Shown here piece by piece: positions 46,743 to 55,867 of a DNA stretch of 64,000 bases. The DNA lies in assembly GCA_947503775.1 (NCBI GenBank), contig CANNFE010000005.1:186001-250000 (forward strand). The letters are read 5' to 3'. The notes below the pieces were generated by a model. The model did not search any database, was not told the DNA's origin, and worked only from the letters and a program-made list of their open reading frames with translations. Within the stretch, counting starts at the first letter, position 1. Every line of letters starts with the position of its first letter. This stretch comes from an uncultured Paracoccaceae bacterium. Its GTDB lineage: Bacteria > Pseudomonadota > Alphaproteobacteria > Rhodobacterales > Rhodobacteraceae. The translations under genes and the position numbers were made by a program.

Positions 46743-47510
46743 TCAGGTGAACTGCTCGCGGATGAGCCGTTCCTCGAGCCCATGTCCGGGATCGAAGAGC
46801 AGCCGATGCGCGATGGAGGGATCGCTGCGGATCTCGGCCCAGGCGACATCGCGAACGGATCTTCGGCTGTCGGCATCGGCCATGACGGGGCGCTTTTCGG
46901 GAGAGAGCACCTCGAACCGGACGACCGCGCCCATGGGCAAGAGCGCGCCGCGCCACCGGCGGGGGCGGAAGGCGGCCATGGCGGTGAGCGCGAGCACATC
47001 CGCTCCGATCGGCAGGATGGGGCCGTGCGCCGAATAATTGTAGGCGGTCGATCCGGCGGGTGTGGCCACCAGCGCGCCATCGCAAACAAGCTCGGCCATC
47101 CGCTCGCGTCCGTCGACGAGGATCCGAAGCTTAGCGGCCTGCGGGCCCGAGCGCAGCAGGCTGACCTCGTTGATGGAGAGCGCCTCGCAGCGTGCGCCGC
47201 CCACGGTTTCGGCGGTCATGGAGAGCGGATGGATCACGGCCTCTTCGGCGGCGGCGAGCCGTTCGGGCAGGTCGTCCTCGGAATATTCGTTCATCAAAAA
47301 GCCGACGGTGCCGCGGTTCATTCCGTAGACGGCAGCGGGCATGTCCTGCGTGGCGTGCAGCGTTTGCAGCATGAAGCCGTCACCGCCGAGCGCCACGATC
47401 AGATCGGCCTCCCCCGGGGGCACCGAGCCATGGCGGGCGGTCAGACGTCCCAGAGCCTCTTGTGCGAGATCCACCTCGCTGGCCAGAAACGCGATCTTGG
47501 GTCCGGCCAT
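46743..47510 (-). CDS. nadK: NAD kinase
   Basis: 255 residues; phosphorylates NAD to NADP. Key motifs are the GGDG site ([16 protein letters not shown]), [14 protein letters not shown] and [26 protein letters not shown]. The ATG at 47510 has an AGGAGGG site 5 bases upstream and is favoured over one 30 bases earlier. Single gene divergent from glyA. Confidence 0.93.
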   Translation of the reverse strand: MAGPKIAFLASEVDLAQEALGRLTARHGSVPPGEADLIVALGGDGFMLQTLHATQDMPAAVYGMNRGTVGFLMNEYSEDDLPERLAAAEEAVIHPLSMTAETVGGARCEALSINEVSLLRSGPQAAKLRILVDGRERMAELVCDGALVATPAGSTAYNYSAHGPILPIGADVLALTAMAAFRPRRWRGALLPMGAVVRFEVLSPEKRPVMADADSRRSVRDVAWAEIRSDPSIAHRLLFDPGHGLEERLIREQFT

Positions 47511-47673
47511 CTGGCCCTCCTGCCGGGTCGTTCGGGCCAACTCTTGCGCGCGCCTTAAAGAAAGGCAAGCGACGCGATTAATCCGTCTCGCGCGCCTTTG
47601 CCGCCTTTTCGTGCTATGCGTGATCCGCTAGAGACGCGCCAACGCCGCCTGACCGACGTAAAGGAGAGACACC

Positions 47674-48969
47674 ATGAATGCCCCCCACCGCGACGACGGG
47701 TTCTTCACCGAAGGTCTTGGCACGCGCGACCCCGAGATCGCCGCCGCCACGCGGATGGAGCTGACGCGCCAGCGCAGCGAGATCGAGCTGATCGCATCGG
47801 AGAATATCGTCTCTGCCGCCGTGATGGAGGCGCAAGGCGGCGTGATGACGAACAAGTATGCCGAGGGCTATCCGGGCCGCCGCTATTATGGCGGGTGCCA
47901 GTATGTCGATATCGCTGAAAATCTCGCGATCGAGCGGGCCAAAGCGCTCTTTGGCTGCGGGTTCGCCAATGTGCAGCCCAATTCGGGCAGTCAGGCCAAT
48001 CAGGGGGTGTTCACGGCGCTTTTGCAGCCCGGCGATACGATCCTGGGGATGAGCCTCGATGCGGGCGGGCACCTGACGCATGGCGCCAAGCCGAACCAGT
48101 CGGGCAAGTGGTTCAACGCGATCCAGTACGGCGTGCGGCAGCAGGACAACCTGATCGATTACGATCAGATGGCCGAGCTGACGGCGGAGCATAGGCCCAA
48201 GATGATCATCGCGGGCGGCTCCGCCATTCCGCGCCATATCGACTTTGCCCGGATCCGGGAGATCGCCGATAGCGTCGATGCCGTCGTGCTGGCCGATGTC
48301 GCGCATTTTGCGGGTTTGATCGCGGCGGGCGTCTATCCCTCGCCCTTCCCGCATGCTCATGTGGTGACGACAACCACCCACAAGACCCTGCGCGGCCCGC
48401 GCGGCGGGATGATCCTGACCAATGACGAGGCGATTGCCAAGAAGGTAAACTCGGCCATCTTCCCCGGCATTCAGGGCGGTCCGCTGATGCATGTGATCGC
48501 CGCCAAGGCGGTCGCTTTCAAGGAGGCGCTGGAGCCGGGCTTTAAGCTCTATCAGGAGCAGGTGATCGGCAACGCGCAGGCGCTGGCCGATGAGCTGATG
48601 AAAGGCGGGCTCGATATCGTCACGGGCGGGACCGATTGCCATGTCATGCTGGTCGATCTGCGGCCCAAGGCGGTCAAGGGCAACGCGACCGAGGCGTCGC
48701 TGGGCCGGGCGCATATCACCTGCAACAAGAACGGCATCCCCTTCGATCCCGAAAAGCCGATGGTCACGTCGGGGATCCGTCTGGGCTCTCCGGCGGGCAC
48801 CACGCGCGGCTTTGCCGAAGAGGAGTTCCGCCAGATCGGACGCTGGATCGTCGAGGTCGTGGACGGGCTTGCGGCCCATGGCGCGGACGGCAATTCCGAG
48901 GTCGAGGCCAAGGTGAAATCCGAGGTCGAGGCTCTTTGCGCGAAATTCCCGATCTATCCGAACCTCTAG
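47674..48969 (+). CDS. glyA: Serine hydroxymethyltransferase
   Basis: 431 residues; PLP enzyme interconverting serine and glycine with transfer of a one-carbon unit to THF. Features: [48 protein letters not shown], the PLP lysine in [14 protein letters not shown], and [14 protein letters not shown]. Start has AAGGAG 7 bases upstream. The 130-base leader shows no recognised riboswitch. Confidence 0.95.
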   Translation: MNAPHRDDGFFTEGLGTRDPEIAAATRMELTRQRSEIELIASENIVSAAVMEAQGGVMTNKYAEGYPGRRYYGGCQYVDIAENLAIERAKALFGCGFANVQPNSGSQANQGVFTALLQPGDTILGMSLDAGGHLTHGAKPNQSGKWFNAIQYGVRQQDNLIDYDQMAELTAEHRPKMIIAGGSAIPRHIDFARIREIADSVDAVVLADVAHFAGLIAAGVYPSPFPHAHVVTTTTHKTLRGPRGGMILTNDEAIAKKVNSAIFPGIQGGPLMHVIAAKAVAFKEALEPGFKLYQEQVIGNAQALADELMKGGLDIVTGGTDCHVMLVDLRPKAVKGNATEASLGRAHITCNKNGIPFDPEKPMVTSGIRLGSPAGTTRGFAEEEFRQIGRWIVEVVDGLAAHGADGNSEVEAKVKSEVEALCAKFPIYPNL

Positions 48970-49038
48970 GCGTGACGCGCGCCTTTGGGCGCAAAGCTGT
49001 CCCGGGCTTGACCCGGGACCTCCTGCCCTGCCCCGCGT

Positions 49039-49413
49039 CTAAACAGTTCCGGTCCAGACGAGGGCAAGGACGATCAGGATCCCAACCACCAGCAGGTTGA
49101 AGGCGATCGCGGCGGCGAGGTTGATGCGCCGGGTCCAGCGCAGCTCTCCCGGTTCGGTCTGTTCGAGAAAGGTCCGCATGTCGCGGTAGATCCCTTCGAG
49201 CGTGCGCAGATCGATCTGGCGGGCCAGCTTCGGATGGCCGCCGAAGGACCGGGCCTCGATCAGACGGGCGGCGTTGCGCCGCTGGCGCCGGGGGAGCAGA
49301 CGACCGGCCTTGGCCACCTGCCGCTCGAACGGCACATTGGGAAGGGCCAGCCGCTCTACCATCATCCGCTGCAGTTCAGCCGCCATCTCGTCCACGCGCG
49401 TCTCTTGTGTCAT
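49039..49413 (-). CDS. Tail-anchored hypothetical membrane protein
   Basis: 124 residues. The first 95 are hydrophilic, basic and predicted mostly helical; a single hydrophobic helix (about 99-120, INLAAAIAFNLLVVGILIVLALVW) sits at the very C-terminus, so it is probably anchored by its tail with the bulk in the cytoplasm. No family recognised. Divergent from the alpha/beta hydrolase gene. Confidence 0.7.
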   Translation of the reverse strand: MTQETRVDEMAAELQRMMVERLALPNVPFERQVAKAGRLLPRRQRRNAARLIEARSFGGHPKLARQIDLRTLEGIYRDMRTFLEQTEPGELRWTRRINLAAAIAFNLLVVGILIVLALVWTGTV

Positions 49414-49447
49414 GAGAGCGTCTTAGGCCGCGCAAAAGGAGCCGACA

Positions 49448-50170
49448 ATGCTCAACACGATAACTCACGGAACCGGACCCCGCGTCGTCATCGCCCATGG
49501 GCTTTTCGGGTCCGGCCGCAACTGGGGCGTGATCGCCAAGCGGCTGGCGGGCAGCTTTGAGGTCGTGACCCCCGATATGCGCAACCACGGGAGCAGCCCG
49601 AACTATCCCAGCCACAGCTACGAGGATCTCGCCGGCGATCTGGCCGAGCTTGGCCCGGCCCATTTCGTCGGCCATTCCATGGGCGGCAAAGCCGTAATGG
49701 CGCTGGCGCTGACGCGGCCAGATCTGGTCGAGAGCCTTGCGGTGCTCGATATCGCGCCGACGTCTTACAGCCATTCGCAGATGGGCCCGCTCGAGGCGAT
49801 GCGGCGCGCCGATCTAAGCGGGATCACGCGCCGGTCGGAGGTAACGCTGGAGGGGATCGATGCCCCCACGAGCGCCTTTCTACTGCAAAGCCTCGATGTC
49901 GAGGCGCGGCGCTGGATGCTCAATCTGGATGTGCTGGCCAGCGAGATGCCGAAGATCCTGAGCTTTCCGGATCTGGGCGGGCGCTATGAGGGGCCGGCGC
50001 TTTTTCTGCGTGGAGGCGCGTCCGATTATGTGCAGGCCGAACACGAGGATCGCATCCGCGCGCTTTTTCCCGCCGCGCGGATCGAGACGGTCGAGGGGGC
50101 CGGTCACTGGCTGCATGCGGACAAGCCGAGGGAAGTGGAAGCGGCGCTCAGGACCTTTCTAGCAGGCTAA
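49448..50170 (+). CDS. Alpha/beta-fold hydrolase, YbfF-type esterase
   Basis: 240 residues. Catalytic triad in order: Ser in GHSMGGKAVMALAL, an Asp in the cap-following SDYVQAEHEDRI region, and His in EGAGHWLHADKP. The oxyanion stretch is AHGLFGSGRNWG, and RNHGSSP is typical of YbfF-like thioesterases/esterases. Cytoplasmic; substrate unknown. AAAGGAG lies close upstream. Its stop overlaps the stop of a convergent gene. Confidence 0.88.
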   Translation: MLNTITHGTGPRVVIAHGLFGSGRNWGVIAKRLAGSFEVVTPDMRNHGSSPNYPSHSYEDLAGDLAELGPAHFVGHSMGGKAVMALALTRPDLVESLAVLDIAPTSYSHSQMGPLEAMRRADLSGITRRSEVTLEGIDAPTSAFLLQSLDVEARRWMLNLDVLASEMPKILSFPDLGGRYEGPALFLRGGASDYVQAEHEDRIRALFPAARIETVEGAGHWLHADKPREVEAALRTFLAG

Positions 50171-50817
50171 TCCGGATCGCAGGCATTGCCGACGCCGTCA
50201 TCCTCTCCGGGAAGAAAGACGCAAAGCGGCAGCGCGGTGACCGCCTCTCCTTCGAGGCCGGTCAGGACCAGCGTGTAGACGTCGTAAAAGCTGCCGTCGC
50301 GCGCCTGCTCCTCATAGACCACCAGCGCATCGGGCTTGCCGTCCTCGGTCCAATCGCCGACGGCGAGCGGGGCGATACTGATCACCCAATGCGGATCGCG
50401 CGCCATCGCCGCCGAGCAAAAGACGGTCCAGTCGACATCGTAGAGCTTGTCGAGCGTCACCGGATCCGTCCCCTCGGGCAACCGCGGCGCAGAGCCGTTG
50501 GGAAAGCTGCGCAGATCCATGTTCTGGATCGACCCGTCCAGAACGCGGCAGGCGGTCGGGCGGTCGCTTTTCAGCGGCTCGCCGATACCGAGCAGAAATC
50601 CGATCTCGCAGGAGACGAACCGTTGCGGCTGCACGGCGGGGCTGCGGCGCACTTCGGGATAGGCGGCCAAATAGTCGCCGCAGGTCGGATAGGCGGGCAC
50701 GCCGGTCACCATGGCGGCCGCCTCTTCGGGAACGGAAGACGGCAGGTCGTTGCGAAGCCTGTCCGCTTCGGCCATGGCCAGACCGGGCAGGATCAGGGCA
50801 AGGAGGGCCAGTCTCAT
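50167..50817 (-). CDS. Secreted cysteine-rich protein, candidate immunity protein
   Basis: 216 residues with a signal peptide (LALLALILPGLAMA) and six cysteines in the mature part (TCGDY, SCEIG, ACRVLD, FCSAA, LCVFL, ACDPD), so it is likely disulfide-bonded in the periplasm. The C-terminal half, VGDWTEDGKPDALVVYEE, resembles FG-GAP-like acidic loops. Its start overlaps the stop of the muramidase gene upstream (ATGA), so it is coupled to that enzyme. That pairing suggests a role as inhibitor/immunity for the muramidase; no homology was recognised. Confidence 0.7.
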   Translation of the reverse strand: MRLALLALILPGLAMAEADRLRNDLPSSVPEEAAAMVTGVPAYPTCGDYLAAYPEVRRSPAVQPQRFVSCEIGFLLGIGEPLKSDRPTACRVLDGSIQNMDLRSFPNGSAPRLPEGTDPVTLDKLYDVDWTVFCSAAMARDPHWVISIAPLAVGDWTEDGKPDALVVYEEQARDGSFYDVYTLVLTGLEGEAVTALPLCVFLPGEDDGVGNACDPD

Positions 50818-51440
50818 TGCGTTTCCTCCCCTGCGGCGGCGGCATCTGCAAGATCTTCGTCCAGAAGCGGTTCGAGATAGGCCGCCTCTCGCCTGCGGCG
50901 CGAGGGGTAGCGATCGCGAAAGTTGCGCAGTTCGGCATGGACGGCGTGCCAGTTCTGCATGAGGCTGTTGCTCCAGAAGGTCGGGGTGCGGGTGGCGAGA
51001 TCGCCGTATTGGAAGGCGACCGACATGATGACGGTCTGGGCCTGGGGCGGCAACTCGTGAAAGAAGTGGCCGGCTTCGCCCATCCGGGCGATTGCGGTGT
51101 CGAAGCGGTCCGCGACCTCGGCGGCCTTGCGGCGTTTGACAGCCTGGTCGATCGCCGCGGCATCCTCGGGAGAAATCGTGAGAGGAGAAGCGCTTAGCGC
51201 CTTCTGGGCGGCGTCGCGGCGGAGGCCGAGATAGGGGCGGAGCGTCTCAAAGAGCGGCGTGCCGCGCGGGGCGATAAGGGTCAGGTCCTCTTCGCTGTGC
51301 TGGCCCAGATCGAAGCCGGTGCCGATGGTCACGCCCGAGCGGCCAAGGACCCGGCCCTCGGCGTCGGCTGGCACGTACCCTTCTGTAATCGCGACGCCTT
51401 CCTGCTCGGCGATGAAGGCCCAATCGATGTCGAACTGCAT
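50814..51440 (-). CDS. Pesticin/T4-lysozyme-like muramidase
   Basis: 208 residues. The start, with AEQEGVAITEGYVP and SGVTIGTGFDLGQ, matches the pesticin-type lysozyme fold; E14, T38 and D44 are spaced as the catalytic Glu/Thr/Asp of that family (about 24 and 30 residues after the Glu). The rest is helical, with a lysozyme-like FFHELPPQAQTVIMSVAFQYG. Expected to cleave peptidoglycan. It has no signal peptide, and no phage or holin gene is adjacent. A GGAGG site precedes the ATG. Followed by an overlapping gene for a periplasmic protein. Confidence 0.78.
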   Translation of the reverse strand: MQFDIDWAFIAEQEGVAITEGYVPADAEGRVLGRSGVTIGTGFDLGQHSEEDLTLIAPRGTPLFETLRPYLGLRRDAAQKALSASPLTISPEDAAAIDQAVKRRKAAEVADRFDTAIARMGEAGHFFHELPPQAQTVIMSVAFQYGDLATRTPTFWSNSLMQNWHAVHAELRNFRDRYPSRRRREAAYLEPLLDEDLADAAAAGEETQ

Positions 51441-51525
51441 GGATCCTCCGGCCGCGCCTGCCCGGTCCCACCTAGAGGCCGCGCGGGGTGCGTCAAAGCG
51501 GCGCAGAGGATTTTCCTAAAGTCAG

Positions 51526-51891
51526 TTAGGATCTTTGTGGCGTATTGAAGATCATCGTCCCAGTTGTGCCGTCCGACAAGCTGAACTGCCCGCTCACCTG
51601 GCCTTGCCAGATTTGGGCCGTCAGAACCGACGTGCCGGTCCGCCCATCGCTACACTCCAACGGCACCGTCACACTTCCACTAAGTTGACGGGCTTGTTGT
51701 CTGGTTAACGCACCATTGCACGTCCACCCCGTGTTCGAGGTGATCTGAAACGACTCGTTCACGCCGCCATCGGTGGCGGCAACTGCAGTCAAAGTTTCAT
51801 TTCGATTGGTGAGGCCACTTCCCGAAAGCGTCCCTGCGGAACATCCCGCCAAAATCACGGCAGAGATAACGGCCAATACAGCAAATCGCAT
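51526..51891 (-). CDS. Small lipoprotein
   Basis: 121 residues. Lipobox LAGC places the lipidated Cys at residue 17. The mature part has two further Cys (WTCNG, LECSDG) and a beta-rich, Ser/Thr/Gly-rich C-terminus (GQVSGQFSLSDGTTGTMIFN). No function recognised. Together with the next gene upstream on the same strand, it may form a two-lipoprotein transcription unit (21-base gap). Confidence 0.72.
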   Translation of the reverse strand: MRFAVLAVISAVILAGCSAGTLSGSGLTNRNETLTAVAATDGGVNESFQITSNTGWTCNGALTRQQARQLSGSVTVPLECSDGRTGTSVLTAQIWQGQVSGQFSLSDGTTGTMIFNTPQRS

Positions 51892-51912
51892 TTTGAACTA
51901 TCCTTCTATGTT

Positions 51913-52422
51913 TTACGGAAAGGTGATCCGCACAGGTTCATAGGTCAGTCTGTCCGTCTGCCGCCCCGGTGCATCTGCCGCAGTCGCGCTCGCAACGGAG
52001 GCTCCGACGACTGCACCCAGTCCCCCTCCGACTCCTCCAGCAATCGCGGCGGCTCTCATCTGGCGTGTTTGGTTGAACGGCGGAACTGCTATGCGAACTG
52101 CCTGCGTATCGGCTCGGCATACGACATCGAGCGGCGGCGTTTGCGGCCCATAACTTGGCAAATTGGCCAAGGCTGGTGTCGTCAGCGCCAGGCTATAATA
52201 TGGCGTCTCGACCGTGCATCGCGCGCCTTCAATCTCGTCCCCGCCGGACGTGAAAGTACGGAAGGGTATGAGGGTCAGATGCTGAAGTTGCACGGATTGA
52301 GCTGCCGGCTTGAATGTTGGCGCGGCGGGCGGGGTGTCGATCGATCCTGAAAGCATGGGATCGGCACAGCCACTTAGAAAAAATGAAGACACCACAATTG
52401 TTGCAATAGACCCAGGTCGCAT
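51913..52422 (-). CDS. Lipoprotein with glycine-zipper segment
   Basis: 169 residues. The N-terminus IATIVVSSFFLSGC is a lipoprotein signal (Cys near residue 19). Near the C-terminus lies a glycine-rich hydrophobic stretch (AIAGGVGGGLGAVVGASVASA) typical of glycine-zipper envelope proteins, followed by a polar tail. Start at 52422 with AAGGA about 8 bases upstream; an in-frame extension to 52527 is not supported. Function unknown. Confidence 0.72.
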   Translation of the reverse strand: MRPGSIATIVVSSFFLSGCADPMLSGSIDTPPAAPTFKPAAQSVQLQHLTLIPFRTFTSGGDEIEGARCTVETPYYSLALTTPALANLPSYGPQTPPLDVVCRADTQAVRIAVPPFNQTRQMRAAAIAGGVGGGLGAVVGASVASATAADAPGRQTDRLTYEPVRITFP

Positions 52423-52917
52423 TATCACATCCTTCAGAAATTCTATTTTAACAACAAATAAATAAACGCCTTGCTTTCTTATAAGTCTGTCCCGAGAGGG
52501 AGAAAACGTCCGACCGGAACCGGCCACGACAGACGTGGCTATGGTGCCACAATTTCAGCTCACGTCCTGTGGGCCTTCATCTTCATTGCGATTTCGGGAG
52601 CAGCGGCAGCCGCCGCGTTTCCAGAGCAGAACTCTGTCCAGCTGGTCGCGTCCAATGCCAGAAGCCCAATGAGGGCTCCTTCGGTCGACATCTCGGTGCA
52701 TCTGCCGCAGCCTTTGTCGCCGCGTCGTTGGTCCATGGGCAGCGCCGCCATCGGATCGTTCGTGATGGCTTCGGTGACAGTATCTCGACGTGCGCCCCCG
52801 ACAGGACGGACCGACTGGCCGCGACATATAAGCGACGGCTTTTGGGCGGGGGCGGGCGGGCGCTTGCGCCGGGGAGAGGCGGCGATATCTTTTGGTCAAC
52901 ATCAAGGAGAGATGCCG
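52423..52917. other. Intergenic region between divergent lipoprotein genes
   Basis: Nearly 500 bases. AT-rich around 52430-52480, where the minus-strand promoter probably lies. The remainder is open in several frames but none has a recognisable product or ribosome site; I do not call a gene here. Confidence 0.4.
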
Positions 52918-53055
52918 ATGCCCCGGATGATTTTGATCGCCCTGACCCTCACTCTCGCCCATGGCGGCCTGTCGGGCTGCGCGCTGGCGGTTGGTGCGGG
53001 CGCGGCGGTCGGTGCGGATGCGATTGCCGAAAGTCGCGGCGGGAACCTGTTCTAA
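52918..53055 (+). CDS. Very small lipoprotein
   Basis: 45 residues: signal sequence MILIALTLTLAHGGLSGC with lipobox, then an Ala/Gly-rich run (ALAVGAGAAVGADAIAES) and a short polar end. An AAGGAG site lies 8 bases before the ATG at 52918, whereas the ATG at 52912 is too close to it, so the later start is preferred. Resembles entericidin-like or other tiny envelope lipoproteins common in this group; role unknown. Confidence 0.65.
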   Translation: MPRMILIALTLTLAHGGLSGCALAVGAGAAVGADAIAESRGGNLF

Positions 53056-53100
53056 GGTCAGAGGGCGGACATATCGCCCGCCCTCGACCGTCAGACTTCG

Positions 53101-53709
53101 TCAGCTGGTCGCCTCGAGGAACTCAGCCTCGACGATGATCTCGACCTCGGGACCAACGGCAGGCGCGGCGTTTTCGAGACCGAATTCGGTTCGGTCGATC
53201 GTCGCCACCGCGGAAAATCCGATGGCGGCCTGTTCGCTGAGCATGGGATGCGCCTCGAGCGCGGCATTCATCGTCACGTCGAAGGTCACGGGCAGCGTCG
53301 TGCCCATCATTGTCAGATCGCCCGTGATGGTGCCGGTATTGTCGCCCGTCACCTCGATCCCGGTCGAGGTAAAGGTCATCTCGGGATATTCCGGCGAATT
53401 GAACCATTCCGCGCCCGCCAGTTTGGCATCGAAATCCTCGCGCTCGGGAAACGGGAACCCTGTCGAGATCGAGGCGGGATCGACCGTGATGTTCACGCTG
53501 CTTTCGGCGGGGTTTTCGGCATTGAGGTCGATGGACCCCGAAACCGTCTCGAACCGGCCGGTATAGTTGGACAGGCCGAAATGGCTGACCTTCCAGACGA
53601 CGCTGGTATGGGTCGGGTCGAGCGCATAGGTGCCCGACGGGATCGACAGCTCCTGCGCGGCGGCAGGCAAAGCGAGGGTGGTGGCGATAAGAGCGGCGGC
53701 AAGGCGCAT
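53101..53709 (-). CDS. YceI-family periplasmic protein
   Basis: 202 residues with a signal peptide (RLAAALIATTLALPAAAQ). The lipocalin-like YceI fold is evident from YALDPTHTSVVWKVSHFGLSNYTGRF, VNITVDPASISTG, AEWFNSPEYPEMTFTSTGI and the central DLTMMGTTLPVTFDV. Family members bind polyisoprenoid lipids in the periplasm. Start at 53709 gives the clean signal peptide; the longer frame upstream is not supported. Confidence 0.9.
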   Translation of the reverse strand: MRLAAALIATTLALPAAAQELSIPSGTYALDPTHTSVVWKVSHFGLSNYTGRFETVSGSIDLNAENPAESSVNITVDPASISTGFPFPEREDFDAKLAGAEWFNSPEYPEMTFTSTGIEVTGDNTGTITGDLTMMGTTLPVTFDVTMNAALEAHPMLSEQAAIGFSAVATIDRTEFGLENAAPAVGPEVEIIVEAEFLEATS

Positions 53710-53848
53710 GGGATATGTCTCCGTTCCAGGGTCAGATCTCAACCATAGCGGGACATAGCGCGCGCCGGGCACATGCAATATCACGTTTGCGCGCACAGGA
53801 CCTGTGGACGGATCCGGCAAAAAATCGCCGAGGCGGGCCTCTTGGCCG

Positions 53849-54088
53849 TTATCGCCAGCGTCTGAGATCGCCCTCGGCCTGGCAGCCCAAGGGAGGCAAC
53901 TGCCCCGCGAGCCGCTCCTCCAGACGCGCGCAGCCCCAATCACTGACTGCCCCCGGCATCACCTGGTTGAGCGTGATCCCCACCTCGTCATAGGGGCTGC
54001 CGCCCGATGTGGCGTAGAAATAATAGTACCCGCCCACCGCTCCGCCGAGCCCAAAGACGGTGCCTGCGATGATGGCCAAAATCTTCAT
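53849..54088 (-). CDS. Small exported or membrane-anchored protein
   Basis: 79 residues. A hydrophobic, Gly-rich N-terminus (ILAIIAGTVFGLGGAVGGYYYFYA) acts as signal or anchor; the remainder is soluble with two cysteines (WGCARLEE, PLGCQAEG). GGAG lies upstream of the ATG. No family recognised. Confidence 0.65.
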   Translation of the reverse strand: MKILAIIAGTVFGLGGAVGGYYYFYATSGGSPYDEVGITLNQVMPGAVSDWGCARLEERLAGQLPPLGCQAEGDLRRWR

Positions 54089-54389
54089 GTGAAATCTCCG
54101 CTCGATTATGCCGGGACCATGGAGGGGTGGGTTGAGGATGGCAATGAGAGAGGCCCGCGCCGGGACAGAGAGGTGAGGGCAGTGGCCAGTGGTGGTGTCA
54201 GGATAGGGGACGGGGGTGTTTGGTGGGAGGGGGAAGGAGCGCCCGCCTCGCGGGGGTCAGGGAGACCGTCGCGCCAGCGGCACGGAGCTGCCCACTGGAC
54301 GGTCGGGGGTTGCCCGGTGATGTCGGCGGGCGGAGAGAAAGTTGATGGGTGGCAAGAACTCATCCTACGCTTGCTGAGCGTTGCGTCAT
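54089..54389. other. Purine-skewed intergenic stretch
   Basis: About 300 bases strongly G-rich on the plus strand (many GGGG runs between 54110 and 54330). No gene is supported. It marks the sharp edge between high-GC DNA and the AT-rich RelA/SpoT gene that follows. Confidence 0.4.
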
Positions 54390-55451
54390 CTAACTCGATC
54401 CGACTTCCGCCCGGATCATTTTTACGAAATCAATGGGGTCATAGAAGTAGTTACGATACGCTGATCGAAGTTGCTTAGGATTTTCAGAACGAACATAGAC
54501 TGCGTTTACACTTTCACCGCTCTCTTCTAATTCAGTTGCCTTCGCAATCGCAGGAGCAGCTGTCTTGAAAGATATAACCTCCAACCTAAAATCATGATCT
54601 GTGTCGCGAACAATGCTTAGAACATTATGTTCTTTAAGGCTATCTTCGACCTCAAATTGACGCAACAACTCTAGCCTACGCAAGATCCCAAGTTTTTTCT
54701 CAAGCCTTTCAAGCCGGCGCTCGAGTTCAGATGTTTCGAGATCGATGAAAGCTCTGTGCATATTTTCATGACGCCTCGCAATTATTTCACTTGCTAAGGA
54801 AAAGAACTGGCCTCGCTCAGAGGCTTGAAGCTCAAATTTTGTTCGTTCACCATCCAAGAGATCAGAGATTTCAACAGCAGTAGCCCACGCATGTTGCGCC
54901 CTTGTTCGATACTGAACCTCAACTAAGAGGCCGTCCCATGGCTTCTTAGCTTCCCGCCTCTTAGAACCTCTGGGAAAGTGGCGGAAGACATCATGAATAC
55001 CGCGGTAGCCGCTGGGCTTTGGATGTTTTAAGTAGTCATACTTGTCAGGATCATGTCTGACCTCATGTTCTACATTCTTCATCACACTTGAAGAATGTAG
55101 GTATCTACGAAAGTCTTGAAGATCACCGATAGACTCAAAGATCATCCGGCAGCCAGCAAAATCATGCATAGCCGTAACGTCTCGGATTAATGGCTTTCCT
55201 GAACTATCCTTACGGCGAAGTTTGTCGATGACAGTATTGCGCCTCTTCAGCCGCTGAGCAAACTCCACTGCCTCTGATCGCTTTGCGATATGACCCCGTA
55301 TCCATGCTTGGAATGTATTGATTACGTAGCCATGAGATGCACGCCAAGCATCAATCAAATCATTGTCGGAGTTAGTTTCTGCTCCGTCGACAAACGCCAT
55401 ACCTGCCCGACGAACTGCAGACTTATTCTCAGGAGGATGAGGATAGGCCAA
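54390..55451 (-). CDS. Stand-alone RelA/SpoT-type nucleotide pyrophosphokinase
   Basis: 353 residues. A synthetase domain spans about residues 60-190: AQRLKRRNTVIDKLRRK, TAMHDFAGCRMIF (D97, R102), DYLKHPKPSGYRGIH (Y140, G148-Y149, H153) and LLVEVQYRTRAQHAWA with catalytic E178. No hydrolase (HD) domain, TGS or ACT domain. A charged helical, probably coiled-coil segment (about 236-268) and a 75-residue C-terminal part follow. It should transfer pyrophosphate from ATP to a nucleotide or, as in toxic relatives, to RNA. The gene is clearly AT-richer than its surroundings, a sign of transfer. No dedicated antitoxin is adjacent. Confidence 0.85.
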   Translation of the reverse strand: MAYPHPPENKSAVRRAGMAFVDGAETNSDNDLIDAWRASHGYVINTFQAWIRGHIAKRSEAVEFAQRLKRRNTVIDKLRRKDSSGKPLIRDVTAMHDFAGCRMIFESIGDLQDFRRYLHSSSVMKNVEHEVRHDPDKYDYLKHPKPSGYRGIHDVFRHFPRGSKRREAKKPWDGLLVEVQYRTRAQHAWATAVEISDLLDGERTKFELQASERGQFFSLASEIIARRHENMHRAFIDLETSELERRLERLEKKLGILRRLELLRQFEVEDSLKEHNVLSIVRDTDHDFRLEVISFKTAAPAIAKATELEESGESVNAVYVRSENPKQLRSAYRNYFYDPIDFVKMIRAEVGSS

Positions 55452-55536
55452 CTTACTTTCCTTAAACTAAACTTTATAAACCAAGTATCTAAAACGATAC
55501 CCCGAGGATAGTGTCTTTTAAAAAAAAGCGCCGTCA

Positions 55537-55793
55537 TCAAGCCGCCACCCACCCCACCAGAAGCGCAGGCACGGAGATATCCTCATCCAACGCCTCCCAA
55601 TGCAACCCGAACGCGCTGATCTCCGCCTGCGCCAGCGCCGCCGCATCCGCCTCCATCGGCCGGGGAAACCACGCCAGCGGCACACCCAGAGCTCGGCCGT
55701 CCTCCAGCAAACTCACACCGTGTCCGTGTCAAACTCAACCTTCGTTGCCGAAATGGTAATGTTAATTGCCACCCGTGGGCTCTCACCATCCAT
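55537..55793 (-). pseudogene. Frameshifted DUF2442 gene
   Basis: From the ATG at 55793 the frame reads MDGESPRVAINITISATKVE then FDTDTV and stops at TGA. Shifting frame at that point gives SLLEDGRALGVPLAWFPRPM, then GLHWEALDEDISVPALL and a natural stop. The joined protein (about 85 residues) is a typical DUF2442 protein. A 2-base loss in a TGTG run explains the break. DUF2442 proteins usually sit beside a DUF4160 gene in toxin-antitoxin-like pairs; no partner is seen here. Confidence 0.8.
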
Positions 55794-55867
55794 CTTCAGC
55801 GGCAGTAGCACCCAGCCTTGCACCGGGTGCCGCACGCGATTGGCTGCGCCATTCGCTGCCGCGCACT

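Noticed and set aside
47541-47673. Glycine or THF riboswitch upstream of glyA
   Set aside because: No conserved core of either riboswitch class could be recognised in the leader.
52471-53055. Long version of the tiny lipoprotein gene starting near 52471
   Set aside because: The upstream part has no ribosome site or homology; the strong AAGGAG site points to the ATG at 52918.
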